Source of the DNA: Progne subis subis
Lineage: Eukaryota; Chordata; Aves; Passeriformes; Hirundinidae
Direction of reading: 5' to 3'
Assembly: GCA_022316685.1 (NCBI GenBank)
Contig: JAKJHU010000075.1
Coordinates: 2,666,501 to 2,730,500, forward strand
DNA length: 64,000 nt
Under the pieces are notes generated by a model that was given only the letters and a program-made list of their open reading frames with translations, made no database searches and was not told the origin of the DNA. Numbering within the stretch: position 1 is the stretch's first letter; each line of letters starts with the position of its first letter. A program made the translations under genes and the position numbers. Of the stretch, positions 10,621-24,966 are shown piece by piece.

Positions 10621-13600
10621 TGGGTTCCTTGTTTCTTTAGGGATCTTGCTTTTGCTTTTTGTTGACTGTTGTTACCCTATTTCTTCATTGGATACCTTGA
10701 ATTTTTCCTGAATTGGACAGTGATGCTTCTCCATTACTAATTTAAGACAAAATAAACTTAGCAATTACAAGATTTTTTTTTTTTTAAATTCCAATTACAA
10801 AATGTACTGTCATGTATACCTCAGTCTCAAAATTTTCAATTTCTTGTTTATACATCAACTCAACAATTTTTTTAATGCTAGAATTATAAACATCTTCACG
10901 GCAGCTAATCAGTAGGTCACACAAAGATTGTTTTGATATTATACTGGGTTTACCTTAAAATGTTTCTGAAGGATGACGTTGTCTGCACTCCATGTGCATT
11001 TTCACAGTAAACTTGTACTTTTTTACAAGACTATATTTCAGGAAGTATTTCAGGACTTCAACCGGAGGTTTTGTTACAGCAAAAGATTATAACTAAAGAT
11101 GTTTATCTTCTCTTCAACCTCTTACCCCTAAGGATAGATGAGTTTGCATCCTTTTATACAACAGTACTTTTAATTGTGATTGGTTAAATAATCACTGGAA
11201 TTACCAAACTCATATATGCTTTAAAAAGTGCTAGACTTTTCTAAAGAGAGAAAATATGAGGTTTCATTTGGTTTGGGGTTTTTTTTGTTGTTGTTTTGTT
11301 TGTTTTGTTTTTGTTTTTGGTTTTTTTTTCCAGTTTAATTTACCTTCTGGTTTATTGACAATCAATATTTATAATTTTGAGCTTTTTTTTTTTCCCCTGT
11401 AAATAGAAGTGTTATAATTTTAAAAGAGTGAGAGAAATGGGGAGAGAGAGGTTGGAAGAGAAGACTTTAAGAATTTAAAGGACTAGGTTGATTGAGGAAC
11501 AATAAGTAACACGCTTTTGTTGTGAGATTATAAGATTTGTCAATGGCAGTGGTGATGAGCCTGACAATGGGACCCATCTGTTGACATGACTTGACATTGT
11601 AGGAGACATGTTTGCTCTGAGAAACCCAAATCCTTGGTGATGCCAGGACTTCTCCAACCCTCTGGACACTCCATGCCTATGTTCCATGTGAGTGTTGATA
11701 ACACTACTGGGAATGGATTTACACAGATTAGAAGCTACTGTAAGGATCTGGAATGGCGAGGTGAAGGGGTCAAGAGCTCAGGTGGCTAATTTGTTAATTC
11801 TGCTGATCAAAGGTCAAGTCTTAGGGACAGATGTGACACAGAGATAAATATGTCTGTGAACAGATGGTGCTGCCAGCAGAATGTCAGCTGCCTTGACCAT
11901 GGAATAATGTTCCATAAACCCTATGACCCAAAGAAGAACTGCACCTCTCTCACAGTTATTTACTGATTTATTGAGACATATTCACAAAACTCACCAGTTT
12001 GGTATGAACTCTTCCTCCCTTAAAAAATTCTGGCAATAAAAAGAAATATTGGCAAAAAAAGGAAGTATTTGCCAAAGGTCAGAGAAGGGACAAAAAAGAG
12101 AATGGTGGGTTGGTTAACAAATAGATTCTATAGTGTAGGGATTAACTAGGAGGAAGCAGAGGCTTTATTACACGGGCGACATTTTGCTGTGACATTTGGT
12201 TGATTAAAAACTTCTTGGATAATTCACGTCACAGAATTAATAATTGAAGGATATAGTTTGCTCAGAAAAGGCAAGCAGAAGACTAATGCAGAAGCAGGGT
12301 GATGCATATCTAATAGACTCAAAGTAATTAATATTAGTATTTTATATTAGTAGAGAAAAAAAGCACTAGGGAACCTGGCCTGAAGAGATTCTACATGGTT
12401 TCCAGGGCTTAAGAGGAATTGAAATAAAATAGTCCTAAGTATTACTCAGTTTTGTTTTTTTTTTTCAGGAATGTGAATATTAAAAGGAATGTTAGAAAGT
12501 CTCATCCAGCATTAAATATATGAGGACTAGGCTCCTACTTAATTCCTGAAAGACTTGTTTTCAGGAGAGATGGATATCTGGGTAGATGCAGAACAAGTGA
12601 AATGGACAGTGAGAAAGTCCCCAAGAGGTACCACCAGATACTTTGAGTTAATTTCATTTGCCAGTCTATTACTGTTTCCCTAACAGTCACATAGTAGTTG
12701 CCATGTGTTGGCATTCCTAAAATATGAAAATGCTCTTTTATTACATTAATCATCTCTACTTTTTGTTTAACCTTATAGCAGTAAAATTTAATTTTACATT
12801 AAATTTTGGTTTTCAGAGTAAAGCAGCAAAGGTATCAGTTGCACACACTTTATGTGATTGTTACACATGCACTTTTCTGTGTCCTATCCATGACTCCTTG
12901 TTCTTCATTCACTCACTGTGCTGCATTTTTCAAAGTTTAGAAATCTGTCTCACTGTTCAAAGTCACTGTCCTTGATGAGCACTCCTAGAACTATTCCAAT
13001 TCCCGGTTGAAGCCTGAAGCATCACCATTACCTATTGCATCTGGTGTTCCCAGGCAGTGGAGCACCATTTCTCAGTTCAGTATTCAAGCAAATCACTGTG
13101 TCTACTTCACTTAGAAAGAAAAGTGAAAGCAGGTTAATACCCTTGCCTGAAAGAAGCTTTCCTACTTCTCATAAATGCCTGCATATCTTTTCTCCAACAT
13201 TTTAGTGCATCCTTCAAGAGGCTGCAAAGACATTCTCATTGGTTCCCAAATGACTTGAAGGGGAAATGGCAGGGTGGAAAGCAAAATTTGCCAAATTTGA
13301 AGTGATAACAATTATTTAATACACAATGGTGACAGATAATTTTATATTGCAATTAACATTGGCAGGGCAGGAATGCAATGTAAAACAAATACTGAAAACT
13401 GAAATTTTTAGGATGAAAGTCAAATGCAGAGGGATAAAGTATAACTCCTATATTTATAAAGTTGATGAAGGTAACTGCAGAATTAGCCCATCTTTAAGGA
13501 TTAAAATCAATGAGTCTCTTAAATTTTACAATACTTATTACTATTTGAAACAAAGAAGCTCTTACTGCTAAATCAAAAATTACTGACTTCCAAGTTGAGT

Positions 13601-16600
13601 TGCTTGTATTTTTGTTCAATTTAGAACTTTAGAATTCCTTGCTCTGGTTACACTATTATACTTCTCAGAAAATAGCTATATAATTTTAACAATACTGTTA
13701 CTAGTGCAAGATTGCTTCTGATTGCCTTTATAAAGGGTCTTATTTTTAAGAGGAGTCCTGTTAAAGTTGAAAGGGGTCATAGAATCACATTACTTTTAAG
13801 AGCAGTTCCTTTGACTTCAGTGAATATAGAGTATTTATGTAAAACTGCTTCATAGTAAGAAATGGAGATCTCAAGAAGAACCCGTCCTATGTGTGGTAGC
13901 TTTTTTCAAACTGAATTTTGTCTGCATCATGATTGCACTAGAGTAACAGATGTGCAGGAATACAAGACTTAAAAGATTCTTTGGTGTTTTTCATTACATT
14001 GAAAGATAATATTTACATATACAAATATCTAGGCATATTTCTTATGTCCATGAGTAATGCTATTAATAAATTAGTAAATCCTAACCTTAGTCAAGTCTGA
14101 TTTTTACCATGCTTTTTCAGAAGGTTATCTAAGCTGGACATGGTATATTTTTACTGGTTTTGAAGCAAAGTTATGACTGAGAGATGAAAAATACCAGATG
14201 TATTTTAGAAATTGTTTATCACCTCAGAATGTAAAGCTGAAGTTGCAGGAGATTATACATTATTATTTGCTTTATGTAAAAAATGTTTTAAAATTTCTTG
14301 TAAATTAGGTAAAACTTTGGGAAAAAAGTTGGACTGCTTTAATTTTGTATCTTTTAATGGAAAAATACAGCGGAAGAGGAGAAAGTATTGGTTAAATAGA
14401 CAAAAGCTCTATTGAGAGTCAAAGATTCAGTAACATCTATATGCACTGTAAGTTTGCAGTTATTCATCACCCAGATATATTGCCACTTGAGGAAAGTCAG
14501 TATTGACTAGGAGTTTCCACTATTACTAAATAATTCTCCACGCTTCACCACTTTTGTGCAGTTCATTTCTGTCAGGTCTGTATATGACATTTGCCTTAAT
14601 GCTGTTTATTGTATGGAAAAAGCAGTGACCACCTGGCTGTACAGTGCCGTGTCTTTTAGGGTACACGACAGAGATGGATGTAGTCAAAGGGCTGGGGTCC
14701 AGTACAGTCCTACTGCAGAGGATTCAACAGAAGTGCTGCCAGACACTGGCCCTGTCAGCACACAAATCAACCTCTTTCTGAGGGCTGGAGACAGAGGAAA
14801 TTTGGTTTCATTCAAAACATCAAAGTTGCTGTATTAACTTTGGCAAATAAATCACTGAATTTTGCTGTTTCCTGATTTTTTGCACTACTGAAATATAGAT
14901 AATAGGAATTTCTTGTTATTATTTAGGTAATAAATTTGTCTGACTAGAGATGAATTTTTACCTAAAATCCTATAATGCAACAATTAAAAAATTCTCAAGC
15001 TCCTAGGTGTTTCTTTGGTAGGAAATAAGTAAAGACAGGGAATTTCAAAAGAAAAATATTCACTCTGTACTCGAGGGATTTTGATTTTATTGGATATTCA
15101 AAAGAATTTCTAAATTTAATTAGTTAATAAAGCAATTAAAGCCTGCTGCTAGGACAAGCAATCTATATTACATGATAAATGATTCCCTTCTGGTCATCTT
15201 TTCTCTCCTCTGCTCGCTGATTCCCCTCCCAAGTCTCTTCACCAATCCTACTATTAAGGATACAGTACAGCTGTTGTCATTCCTAGTTCCATACCTTCAG
15301 GAGGAGAAGGAAGTAGACGTTCTCACAAAATTAGACATGTATGAAGCAAATGTACAATCCCAAGCTGTTTTGTCTGAACAGGCAACAGAAAATCAATACA
15401 GAGTGAACATAGCATGTTTGAGGATCTTGGATTGATTAGCTTTTTATGTGGTAAAGCTGAGTTAGAAACAAGAAAGTGAAAACAAGAGAAGCATTGTTTA
15501 TTCAGAAATTTAATAGACATGTGGCTAGTCTGCAGAATTTTGCTCTGAGTCCTGATTTACATCATGTCACAGATATTTCAACTCTTTCAGTCCTTCTGCT
15601 TGATGTGGAAGTCCAATGTTCGGGATGCCAGGGGTTTTATGAATCTTCTCACAGCTACTACAGCATCTCAGAGTCTGTGTAGACATATTCTTTCTTTTAA
15701 TAATGCTCATCATATTCACTGTCACCTACAGTAATGTTATTAAGATAGAACTGTATTTTATATTAGAGTTTCTCACAGACTGGTTTGTTTCTGTCCAGCC
15801 AAAGAGGAATGCAAGCATATCTGGGTTAAACATCTAAAACTATACCTGAACTGAATGCTAAAGGTAGAAAAGGAAACATCCTTCCTGACATGACCTGATC
15901 AGGCAAGATTTTGTATTCTCTTTAGAAAGGCAAGAGAAATATTAATCTACATATGCAGAACAATGTTTTTATGACAATTATCCCTCAAGGTCAAGAGCAA
16001 GTTAACAAGTTCATCTTTCATTCCAGAAGGCAAGAGCACCAATGTTAAAATCCTTAAAACTGAGCTTACAATAAGAAAATACAGTGCCATTTCCTTTTAG
16101 CCAGTCGTATCAAAGATGCAATCAATAAATTCACTCTGTAGCAGTGTCCCTATACTAAGAAACTGTCTTGAGGGAAATAATATTACTTCAGTCCTATATA
16201 ATTCAAAGCTTCTTGAACTGGAGTTCTTTGAAGATAAAAGACTACCTCCTCAGCTCCTGTAAATCAACACAGCTATTTTGACTCTAAGGTGCTATCAATT
16301 AAAGTGCATTTTTGCAAGACTCCATTATCCTCTTGCTCAATAGTGTCTAATAATTTTTTATTTAGTCTCTACTGGTTTATGCTCTCTGGCCACACCATAA
16401 AGAGTGAGGTAGTTCTTTTCCTCCCAGGTATTACTTTCCTTGGTGAAGGTCTTCAGCCACAAATTAATTTTATTGTAAAGTTGTTTTATAGGAACTGATT
16501 CTCACAAATCCTTGCTAGGATTGCACTCCTATGTTGCTTTTATGTTATTTCACTCTTAGCAGGACTATTTTGCAGTTGGCTCTGGCTTGCTGAATTACAT

Positions 16601-19600
16601 TACCTTAATTGGTAAGTATTCTTAGTTTTTCTCTTTCCATGCTGAAAAAGTTGGCATAACACCACATTCCTCACAAACCAAACTTTTCCACAGTAGGCAG
16701 TTTCTCTGAATATATTTTTAAATCTTTCCTAGGACTGAAATCAACATAATGAGAAGGAACATGAAGGAGGTTAATAAAGGTTTATTAAACAAGAACATTT
16801 GACTGCCTCATGTTCTTTCATTTCAGTCTTCTCAGTGTCCCAGAACAGTTCAGCTTCATTAGAGCAAACAGACAACTTAGGTCACAGGACAAAAAGAAGT
16901 GAAATTTGCTGACAAATGCTTAGAACAAAAATAATAATTCAGAATTTACCATTTTTCTTTACAGTCAATGGATACTTGATGGAGAAGACTTAAGTTCTTA
17001 TCTATCTTTTTAAAGGTCTGAATTATTTCCACATTACAGATTCTTGGTATAAACGCTTCTCTGGGTAGGACCAAAGTAAGTTACACCAGAATTTTCATCT
17101 AGAAAAAATAAAAGGTGAAACTTTTCAGGAAAGGTGAAATTATGGAAAATGTACAATATTGGACTTGAAGATATGTACATTTATTTATAATATATCTGTA
17201 GTAAAAGTGTGATCTTATAGAGTTTTAATTTTATTACAATATAAATAATAGATTACTCCATATTCAAAAATATTTTATAATCAAATAATTCTAGTATGTG
17301 GTGTTGAAGTTATCAAATATTCAGTCATCTTTTATTCTAATACATCTGCAAAATGCACAATAGAATTAATTTCCAATCATAAATGATTATAAACACTGCT
17401 CATGTTTGCGAGGATATTATAAAATTCTCCTTGCAAGGAAAATTAATTAATTTCTAACTTGAGTTTTACCAATACAAATTCAAAGGCAATTAGATGATAT
17501 CAGGGTCCAAGCAGTGGTATTTCAGATTTTTATGTACATAATCATGACTAAAATCTGCTGTGATGATAACATTTTACTTAGCTAGTAGATTCATTGACTT
17601 CATTTATTTAATTGATTTGAGGGGCATGCAAATGGTAATACAATTCCCCATAATCTTTGCATTATACAGTTACCCCAAAGCTGCAACAGATTAACTTCTG
17701 ACTCAGATACTGCAGCTGATAAAATGAAAGCCTAATTCAAAGCAAAGTTAGGAACTGTGAAAATCTTTTATGGTTGTTACACTTAAATATGTATCCCTGT
17801 GTAAGTTAATAAATACATATGCAGAAGTTGTTTAGCACCAACAACTTCCATATTTCTGCACAAGACTAATTTACCTTTCCCACCTTGCAAAATGCAGACT
17901 AAGAGGAAGTAATCACTTCAGGTCATTTTTCCTTTTTCTTTGACAGTAAATAAACGTATGACCAAACCAACAAAAAGAACCCTCCATCTGCAACTCACCT
18001 CTTCACAGAGTTTTTTAAGTGAGGTGTAATTGGAGCAAGCAGATGGCAACAGCAAACACATGGCAACAATTGGAAAAATAGGTTGAAGAACGGGCAATAA
18101 ATAGAGAGCTGGCACTATTAACAGTACAAACAAGGTGAAGGGGATGGTCATGGGGTATACGCAAAAGAATTAGTTAGAATAGAGCTGAGCAAACAACTAA
18201 AAGCAAAGAAAGAATCTACTTCCAGTAGTTAGGAATTAAATAGAGGAAACAACAGTGAAATAAATTACTGAAAAGAGGGGTAAAGATAGCATGACCAGGA
18301 ATATGCGTTTTAGATAATCTGAAATGAAGGGAGGTGATGATGGTATATGTCCTTCTCCCATAACACATCACATATTTTAAAATAAATGTCAAGGCTAGGT
18401 AAGAGGTAAATTAAACATCTTTATTGCCCTGGCTTCAAAGTAGATGATCTAATGGCATGAGAAGAGTCAATAATGTCGTTATAGAGCAAAATAGCAAAGA
18501 TGTGCCCAAAGAGCAGACTTTTTGTTCTTATCTTCAAAGAAATAGAAATCCTTGCTTGTTCGAAACAGGAGTAATGTAAAAGACTGCTTTTAACTTACTG
18601 TCAAATATTCAGTAAGATGTGCAAAAAAGACAAAGAAAAATGCAACAAAAAGCTCTGACTGCTGTCGGTTTCACATTGCTGGGAAAGTAGTATTCTGATG
18701 TTATCATGAAATGAGAACAGCAGGTGTGTAACTATGATCATGTTTTATTTGTAAAAAACAGAGGGTGGTGAAAGAGAACAGCACCAAAAGCAGGGCAGAG
18801 GAGGCGAGGGATTCAAACAGCAGTGGATTAATAGGATATAGAGAAGGGAGAGCACTAAATGAAACACAAGCATAAAGGCAGATTATCTAAACCCTACCAT
18901 ATAAAAAACTGTTTTTCAAATCCTTGATTACCAAGAACCAATAAGCAATGAGTACACCTAAAAATAATCAAATTAGTCCATTAGTAAACTAACACGCATG
19001 GGTGGGGTGAGGCAAATTCAGAACTCTGATAATACCTGTGTTGCTACAGCTGTCTTCTGTGTAAAACCTCCCAAAAGGCTTTTTTATTATCCAACCACCT
19101 ACTAAAAACACAGATACCAGGACCTCAGTGGCATTCCAACCCTGGTTTTACTGGGATGCAGAGAAAATTGTGAGCTATTCCTACAGAGAGCTTCACTTCC
19201 TCACACAACTATATAGTGCATAGCACCAGCTTTTTGGGGGAGCTGGGGGGGGATTCAGAAGCTTTGCAGTCATGAGAAACCAAACATCTCTTAGAATACA
19301 TTTAGACCTCCTAAGAATTTCCAGAAAATTATCATCAACCAAAACCGTTAACATCCTCTGTTTCTTAAAAGCATGACTTACTTCCCCAGCATGTGTTTAC
19401 ATTACCCCACTGAGTTGCTGCTTCTTTGGTGTTGTAACTTTCTGTGGTTAACAATACCACTGAGGGTATTGTCCTGTGTGCTTAAAAACTCTGGCCTAAG
19501 CTTTTATATCGCCACAAACGAGCAAGACTTTCCTTTTTGGTCTAAGCATGAGCAGAGATTTTATCCTTTGAGAATCTGTCTATGTGCGAAAGAGAGCAGT

Positions 19601-20148
19601 CTTTAGTAAGGGCAAACAGGGCCTTGGAATTTGAGAAACCCCAGCGATAATTTAATGCTTATGGAAGGACCAAAAAATTTGGCTCCTCTGTGATCTTTCT
19701 ATTCAGGCTGGATTAAAAGTATCTGTCTGTCTGCCTTTTGTAGGGATATAAATAATTGAGTTGGTTAAACTTATTGATTTTTTACACATGCACCCACCAA
19801 GCTTTGGGAAAACCGAGCAAACAAAACTCCTGCAACCACAGATGACTCCATGTACCTCAGACTCCACTTACAAATTGTAGCATTAATATGTATTATTACT
19901 CTTATTACTAGAACATGTTAGCATTAATAGTAATTACCACATCAGTGTCCCAGGCATTTTGAAGTGACTGCATGTTGATCCCCTTCCAGCTGGAGGGACT
20001 GCTGCCCCTCCTAGGGTTTTAGAAGAGGATTTTTACTGAAAAGTTGGTTTCATACTGCATGATTCTCCATAGCTGACACCCACATCATCTGGGACCTCAA
20101 ATGCAAAGGTTTTTATGCTAAAGGTAACCCAGGAGAGGGTTTTTACTT
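10621..20148. other. long non-coding stretch, no gene recognised
   Basis: AT-rich DNA. It holds a T/G-rich low-complexity tract (11272-11330), several short T or A runs, and at 17540-17760 a stretch with an exact POU octamer ATGCAAAT (17626-17633) and TAAT-type motifs that may be a regulatory element. Open frames up to 93 codons (14556-14837) and 87 codons (15172-15435) show no recognisable domain. No clear transposon seen. Confidence 0.55.
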
Positions 20149-20154
20149 ACTTTC

Positions 20155-20687
20155 TGTAGAGGCCTGTGGGCCTGCTTGGGGACTTCCTGGGGCTATGCCT
20201 TGGAAGAATATCCCCTAGCTCTTAACCTCTCCTACAGACCTCCTGTTTTACTGACAGGTTGTCAGTCAACCTCAGCACCACAACCCTCTTCTCCCCCTAT
20301 ATGACCTAATATAGTCAGGTTTCTGGCAGTTTCTCTGTTCTTTGTAACCCCATTGGTTTGTACCCCTGTCCGTTTACCCTTGTATTTCCCTATTGGTTAT
20401 TGTACACCCTTCTCCCACCCCTGCCTCTTGGTGATTGGTTGTCACTGTTAGCTCCACCCCCTCTACCCACATATAAGCTTGGGCCTTCTAACACTCAGTG
20501 TCTTTTGCCCCTAGATCCCTTAGCTATAGCTGCTGATTTCTAGACAAAGGCCGTTTGCATCCTCTGGTGTCAGCAGGCCACCTGTGGTGTGTGTGGGTGT
20601 ATGATTGCTGTGCGTCTGCCCGAACACCTTCCCCTGGGTGACCTTTCAGGAGGTTGCAGTGAGTCCCCACTGACCTGCACTGCAACA
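20155..20687 (+). mobile_element. solo LTR of an endogenous retrovirus (6-bp target duplication)
   Basis: A 533-bp element runs from TGTAGAGGCCTG to GCACTGCAACA and is flanked on both sides by ACTTTC (20149-20154 and 20688-20693), a perfect 6-bp target-site duplication. TG...CA ends and a 6-bp duplication fit retroviral LTRs of the alpha/beta (ERVK-like) type. Inside are three inverted CCAAT boxes (ATTGG near 20353, 20393 and 20434) and a TATA box (ATATAAG from 20471), placing the promoter in plus orientation. I found no canonical AATAAA. No gag, pol or env adjoins it, so it is a solo LTR left by recombination. Its 3' end, GCACTGCAACA, matches the corresponding end of the LTR at 46910-47549. 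The intact duplication suggests a fairly recent insertion. Confidence 0.85.
20350..20480 (+). promoter_or_regulatory. LTR promoter: three inverted CCAAT boxes and a TATA box
   Basis: ATTGG occurs three times (about 20353, 20393, 20434), followed by ACATATAAGC at about 20470-20479. Transcription would start roughly 25-30 bases later, near 20500. Spacing and order are those of a retroviral U3 promoter. Present activity cannot be judged. Confidence 0.6.
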
Positions 20688-20693
20688 ACTTTC

Positions 20694-23600
20694 CTTTCGT
20701 TTTTCCTTACTTCTTGGCCCTTAACAGTCACCTCCCTACCAGAACCATAGTTTGGGATGGTTAGGATTTGTTCTAGCTGTGACTATGAATAGTGTATAGA
20801 AATCATATGAAAATAAGGCTGTCTATACACGTGATTTTCCTTTCTTCCTGAAGAAATGAAGACTGTTACCTTGTATGAAAAAATGAAGAGTATTACTTTG
20901 AATGTTCTAATAACTGTTTGTGTATAGCTTTTTTTCACTGCTCTTTTATTTTCAGCATATTTTTATATTTGCAACCCACACATTAACAAACCCTATCAGT
21001 AAATATGCTCTTCTTTTTGTCATTCTTTTTCACAAGTAGTTGAGAAGCCAACAGAGACACTGACAGTCCACTAGTTAATGGGGGCCATATGGGTCTGCAG
21101 GTGTGTCTGCTTCAAAAATAGAAGTTTCATAATTATCAACAAAATCACTATAGTCTAGAGCCATGGGAATACTAAAATGTCTTTCTTTTTTAAGTCAAGC
21201 TGATCCCCACAGCAGTTTTTTCCTTCCATTTCCATAACTCCTTCGCCCATCTCAGAACAATTTGAAGAATTAGTCCCATCAGCACTGCTGAGCATAATAG
21301 TAAACTATCTTCTATCAGTAAGAGCATAGTTCTCCTTGTAGAAGAGAAATCTGAAGGGCTTTTAATAGAAAAATGGGGACCACAAAATTTTTCTGTCTTA
21401 TGTAAGATTATTCTGCGGATAATTTAAAGAATTCTTACTTCTGCTGAAGTGATTCTATTATCTATAGTACAGAGTAAGCCTAAAGCAATAATTTTTTTTG
21501 AATTAGTGAAAACATGAATGGAACAAGCCTAGAGATTTATACATTTGCCTTTGCCTTTGCATTGAAGATGTTGCCAAACTCACCTCCGCAATATTAAATG
21601 TCAAAAAATTTCAGGCTTTGATGTAAATGCTTTGAACTACTGCTATCTAAAGTAAGTTTCCAGTTTCCATGTGACAATACCCACCTTAAGGCTTTCTAAG
21701 CATGCATTCTATAAGATTTTGGTGGACTAGAGACTGACTGAATTCGCTTAAAAATACACATCACTGAATATCAAATTTGTGTTCTTCACAAATAATAGGA
21801 AACTTACCTTTCGTAGGCAAATTAACTGTAGAAATGAGAAACATGCCCTTCCATTTAAAGTTGTTGTCAAGTGTTTATTAAGCAAAATCTAAGCAACAGT
21901 TTTGTGCTAAAATGCTAAAGGTGCGCTCATTGGTCAAGTCAAACTACTGAGGCTGGAAGTCAATTTTGCTATCATAAAAGTGTTATTCAGGTGGTTGCAA
22001 AAACCCACACATATGTTTGCAGAACTTCAGATGCTATCTTTGAGCAGTATCACAACCCTTGTTCACAATACTGATCAAATAAAAACCAGTATTTTAACTA
22101 CAAAAAATCATTCTAGAATTACAAACAGTATTGAGTGTAGAAGCATTTCAGGATATTTCCATGACATAACGAGTTAAGCATGCTTAAATGATATTACTAT
22201 ACGTTATAACCTTTTACAGGTTCCTGTAAGGACATTTACTACTGGAGTGTGAGGACTGACTATTATTACATAATAGATGAGTATATTACTGATGTAAGGA
22301 AACATATATGTAATTTGCTGCTATTCAAAAGAAATATATAAGATAGCTATTTCTGGCCATTAATGATATGATGGTATTTCATAGCTATTGCACTTTGTGA
22401 ACTGTTTTTTTCCCAGAGTAGTTTAAACCAGATTCTGTTATATATTGTTGTTTTGCATAACCCAAGGGAGGGACAAAAGGAAAATAAAAGAAGAAAGCAG
22501 TAATCAATTACTGTTTTCCTCTGAATCCTTGAAGCAGCTTCTAAATTGCATCAGCCTCAGGTGGAATCCAGGGGTTTTAGGATGCAAGAGAAGATTTTTG
22601 GAATGATTTGAGAGCAAGGCGCATTTCCTCTCTGAATATTTCCCAGGTTATTCATAAAGAGTGCTCTATACTGGGAGGACTGGCTAACATTCAGGTTTTG
22701 CATACTTAGCTGAGAGGCTAATGAAGGTGTCTAGTTCCACTTCACAAACTGGTAAAATAGGGCCATATAGAGGTTAGGATTTAATGATTTGAATGGCATT
22801 GAAAGAGCTTAAAATATTTCAACAAAATCTCAGTATTTCTGCATTGCAGTATTTCAGAAAAAAAGAAGTTAAAAAATCCACCCAAATTTCACTGCAAGGC
22901 ATGACCTCTGGTTTCAAAGAGCAACATACCAATATATCAGCATTAATCAGCACAAGAAATTGCTGCACTATACTTTGTAATTATTAAGGCTGCATGTCTT
23001 ACTTGTTGGTATTTCAGTAAAAAAGCTAAACAGCATTAAATGTGAATATCTGGTAGATGGGAGTCAACTTCTTTAAAGATTGATATAGAAAAGTCAGGTA
23101 ATTTTAAAATAAACCACTTTGATTATTTTAATTTCTCAAATGTCTACCTTTTTGCCCTCCTTTTTCCTACAAAATTATTTATTAATCCAAGGAATAGAAA
23201 TGTGGAGTTTTGGAATACTTGTGGAGGAAATGGATTGATCACACTGCAGCACAATACAATGCATTAACATCAGCCAAATCATATTACATTATTGTTAATG
23301 CAAAAAAATATTTTTTTTTTCCTTCCTTTTTGAAAATGCAACCAAGATTTTGGAGATACTGAGCAATTTATTCATGATAGAGTAAACACTTCAGTCTGTA
23401 GAAAAGTTGAATACTTTTCCAAAACTGCCTCAGTCTTATGAGCTAGATAAATATTTCTTTGAAGAATGATTTGGTGCATCAGTTGTTACAGTAGCGTAGT
23501 ATGCAGTATCTTCTATCTTGCTTTACATCTGAAAGACATTTTTTTTCACTTTTTTTTGACTGAAAAACCCTGCAAATGTGGTGGTGTTAGCCTTTCTTCA

Positions 23601-24730
23601 ACTCTTTCTCCCAGTTAAATAGCTGTTTAGCTCATGAGTGGTATTAGAGTGATGCAAAATCTCAAATTACCTGAGACTTTGTTGCGCACTGAAATATGTG
23701 ATAGATTTTTATTTCTTATTTATAAAACTATATTTTATTGAGGCCATGCACATCATTTGCTGCAGATAAAAAAATCTTTAACTATTAACTCTATTACTCT
23801 TTGTAGGCCCTGGTAGCTCTGATGTTATCAGTACTGTAATAAAAGCAGAAAATTTGTGGTTTCTGACAACACAAATGCAGCTAAGCCTTGTGTTGGTACT
23901 GCTCTTAGAACAAAACACTGATGGCTTCTTATCCTTAGTATCTTCTGTAACTGATCTTGTACCTGGAAGACTTAGCACCCCTTAGAGCTCAGTGAATCAG
24001 GGGGACTGGGATGGAAATGCTCCTATAGCATTTCTGGCTTTCAGGATATTCTAGCTCTGAGACTGTAAAGGCAATATATGTACATACAAAAATGAAGACT
24101 AAGATGAATGGAATATTACACTGTGTTATTATAAAGAAGAATTTCCATGAGGAAGCAGTACAGTGGAGTTTCTCTGGCTTTGAATAAAGGGGCAAAGCCC
24201 TGTGTGATTGAAGGTTGATAAAGTCAATTTTAGTGTAAGGAACTGGACAGGGAAAATATATCCTTGTGACATGCTATTAGAAGAAAAAAAGAAAAGTTTT
24301 TAAATGGAAATCTGCTTCCTAAAATAATTCTGATGTTTAAAAGTACATGGAAGTGTTGATTCTGTCTCAGTTAAAGTATGTGCACTGAGGGCAAAGACAA
24401 ATATGAACCTTTTTATGGCTGTAATTAATTAGGTGCTTTCAGCCTTTGATTCTGTCATCAAATTTGTGTTTTCTGTCACTAAAGCCAACACCTAAGCAAG
24501 AAGCTGGGACATTAGGTGAAAGAAGAGATTGTGTTTCTAAATGTCACATATGTAATGACATACATACTGTCTTTATTTTAGGTGATTAACAAAAAATATA
24601 GGCTAATTGTTCACATACTTTAATGATAATTCTGATTACAATTTTGTGTGAAAATTGTGATGATTTCAAAATAGAAATAGCAACCTTTATTCTCTTCTCA
24701 AACTGATAGTATTTTTTCTTACAATATAAA

Positions 24731-24733
<3 letters not shown>
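20694..24733. other. non-coding, no gene recognised
   Basis: Unique AT-rich DNA with short poly(T) runs and no open frame above 68 codons. No repeat family recognised. Confidence 0.6.

Positions 24734-24767
<34 letters not shown>
24734..24767 (+). repeat. uninterrupted A34 run
   Basis: Thirty-four consecutive A residues, followed by GGAAGGAAAATAC. The upstream 300 bases show no transcript-like body and I found no flanking direct repeat, so a retroposon tail is not supported. It is probably a mononucleotide microsatellite and its length may be imprecise in the assembly. Confidence 0.9.
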
Positions 24768-24769
<2 letters not shown>

Positions 24770-24966
24770 AAGGAAAATACCATCTGTAGACATCTTTTTC
24801 AGTGATAAAGCTCAGTATTTATAATGCCACCACCTATGCTTACATTTATTTTCTACTTACTCCTGACGGAGCTATGCTGAACAAATACCACAAGGTTAAA
24901 AATTACTGCCATTAATGGAGAAAAATGCATGGAGCAAACGGTATTTTTAAAAGATGTAGTTAACCA

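Noticed and set aside
13770..13800. CR1-like tail (GGGGTCATAGAATCACATT)
   Set aside because: Only about 20 bases match and no CR1 body follows on either side.
24586..24783. Possible retroposed gene tail at the A34 run
   Set aside because: No transcript-like body, poly(A) signal or flanking duplication before the run.
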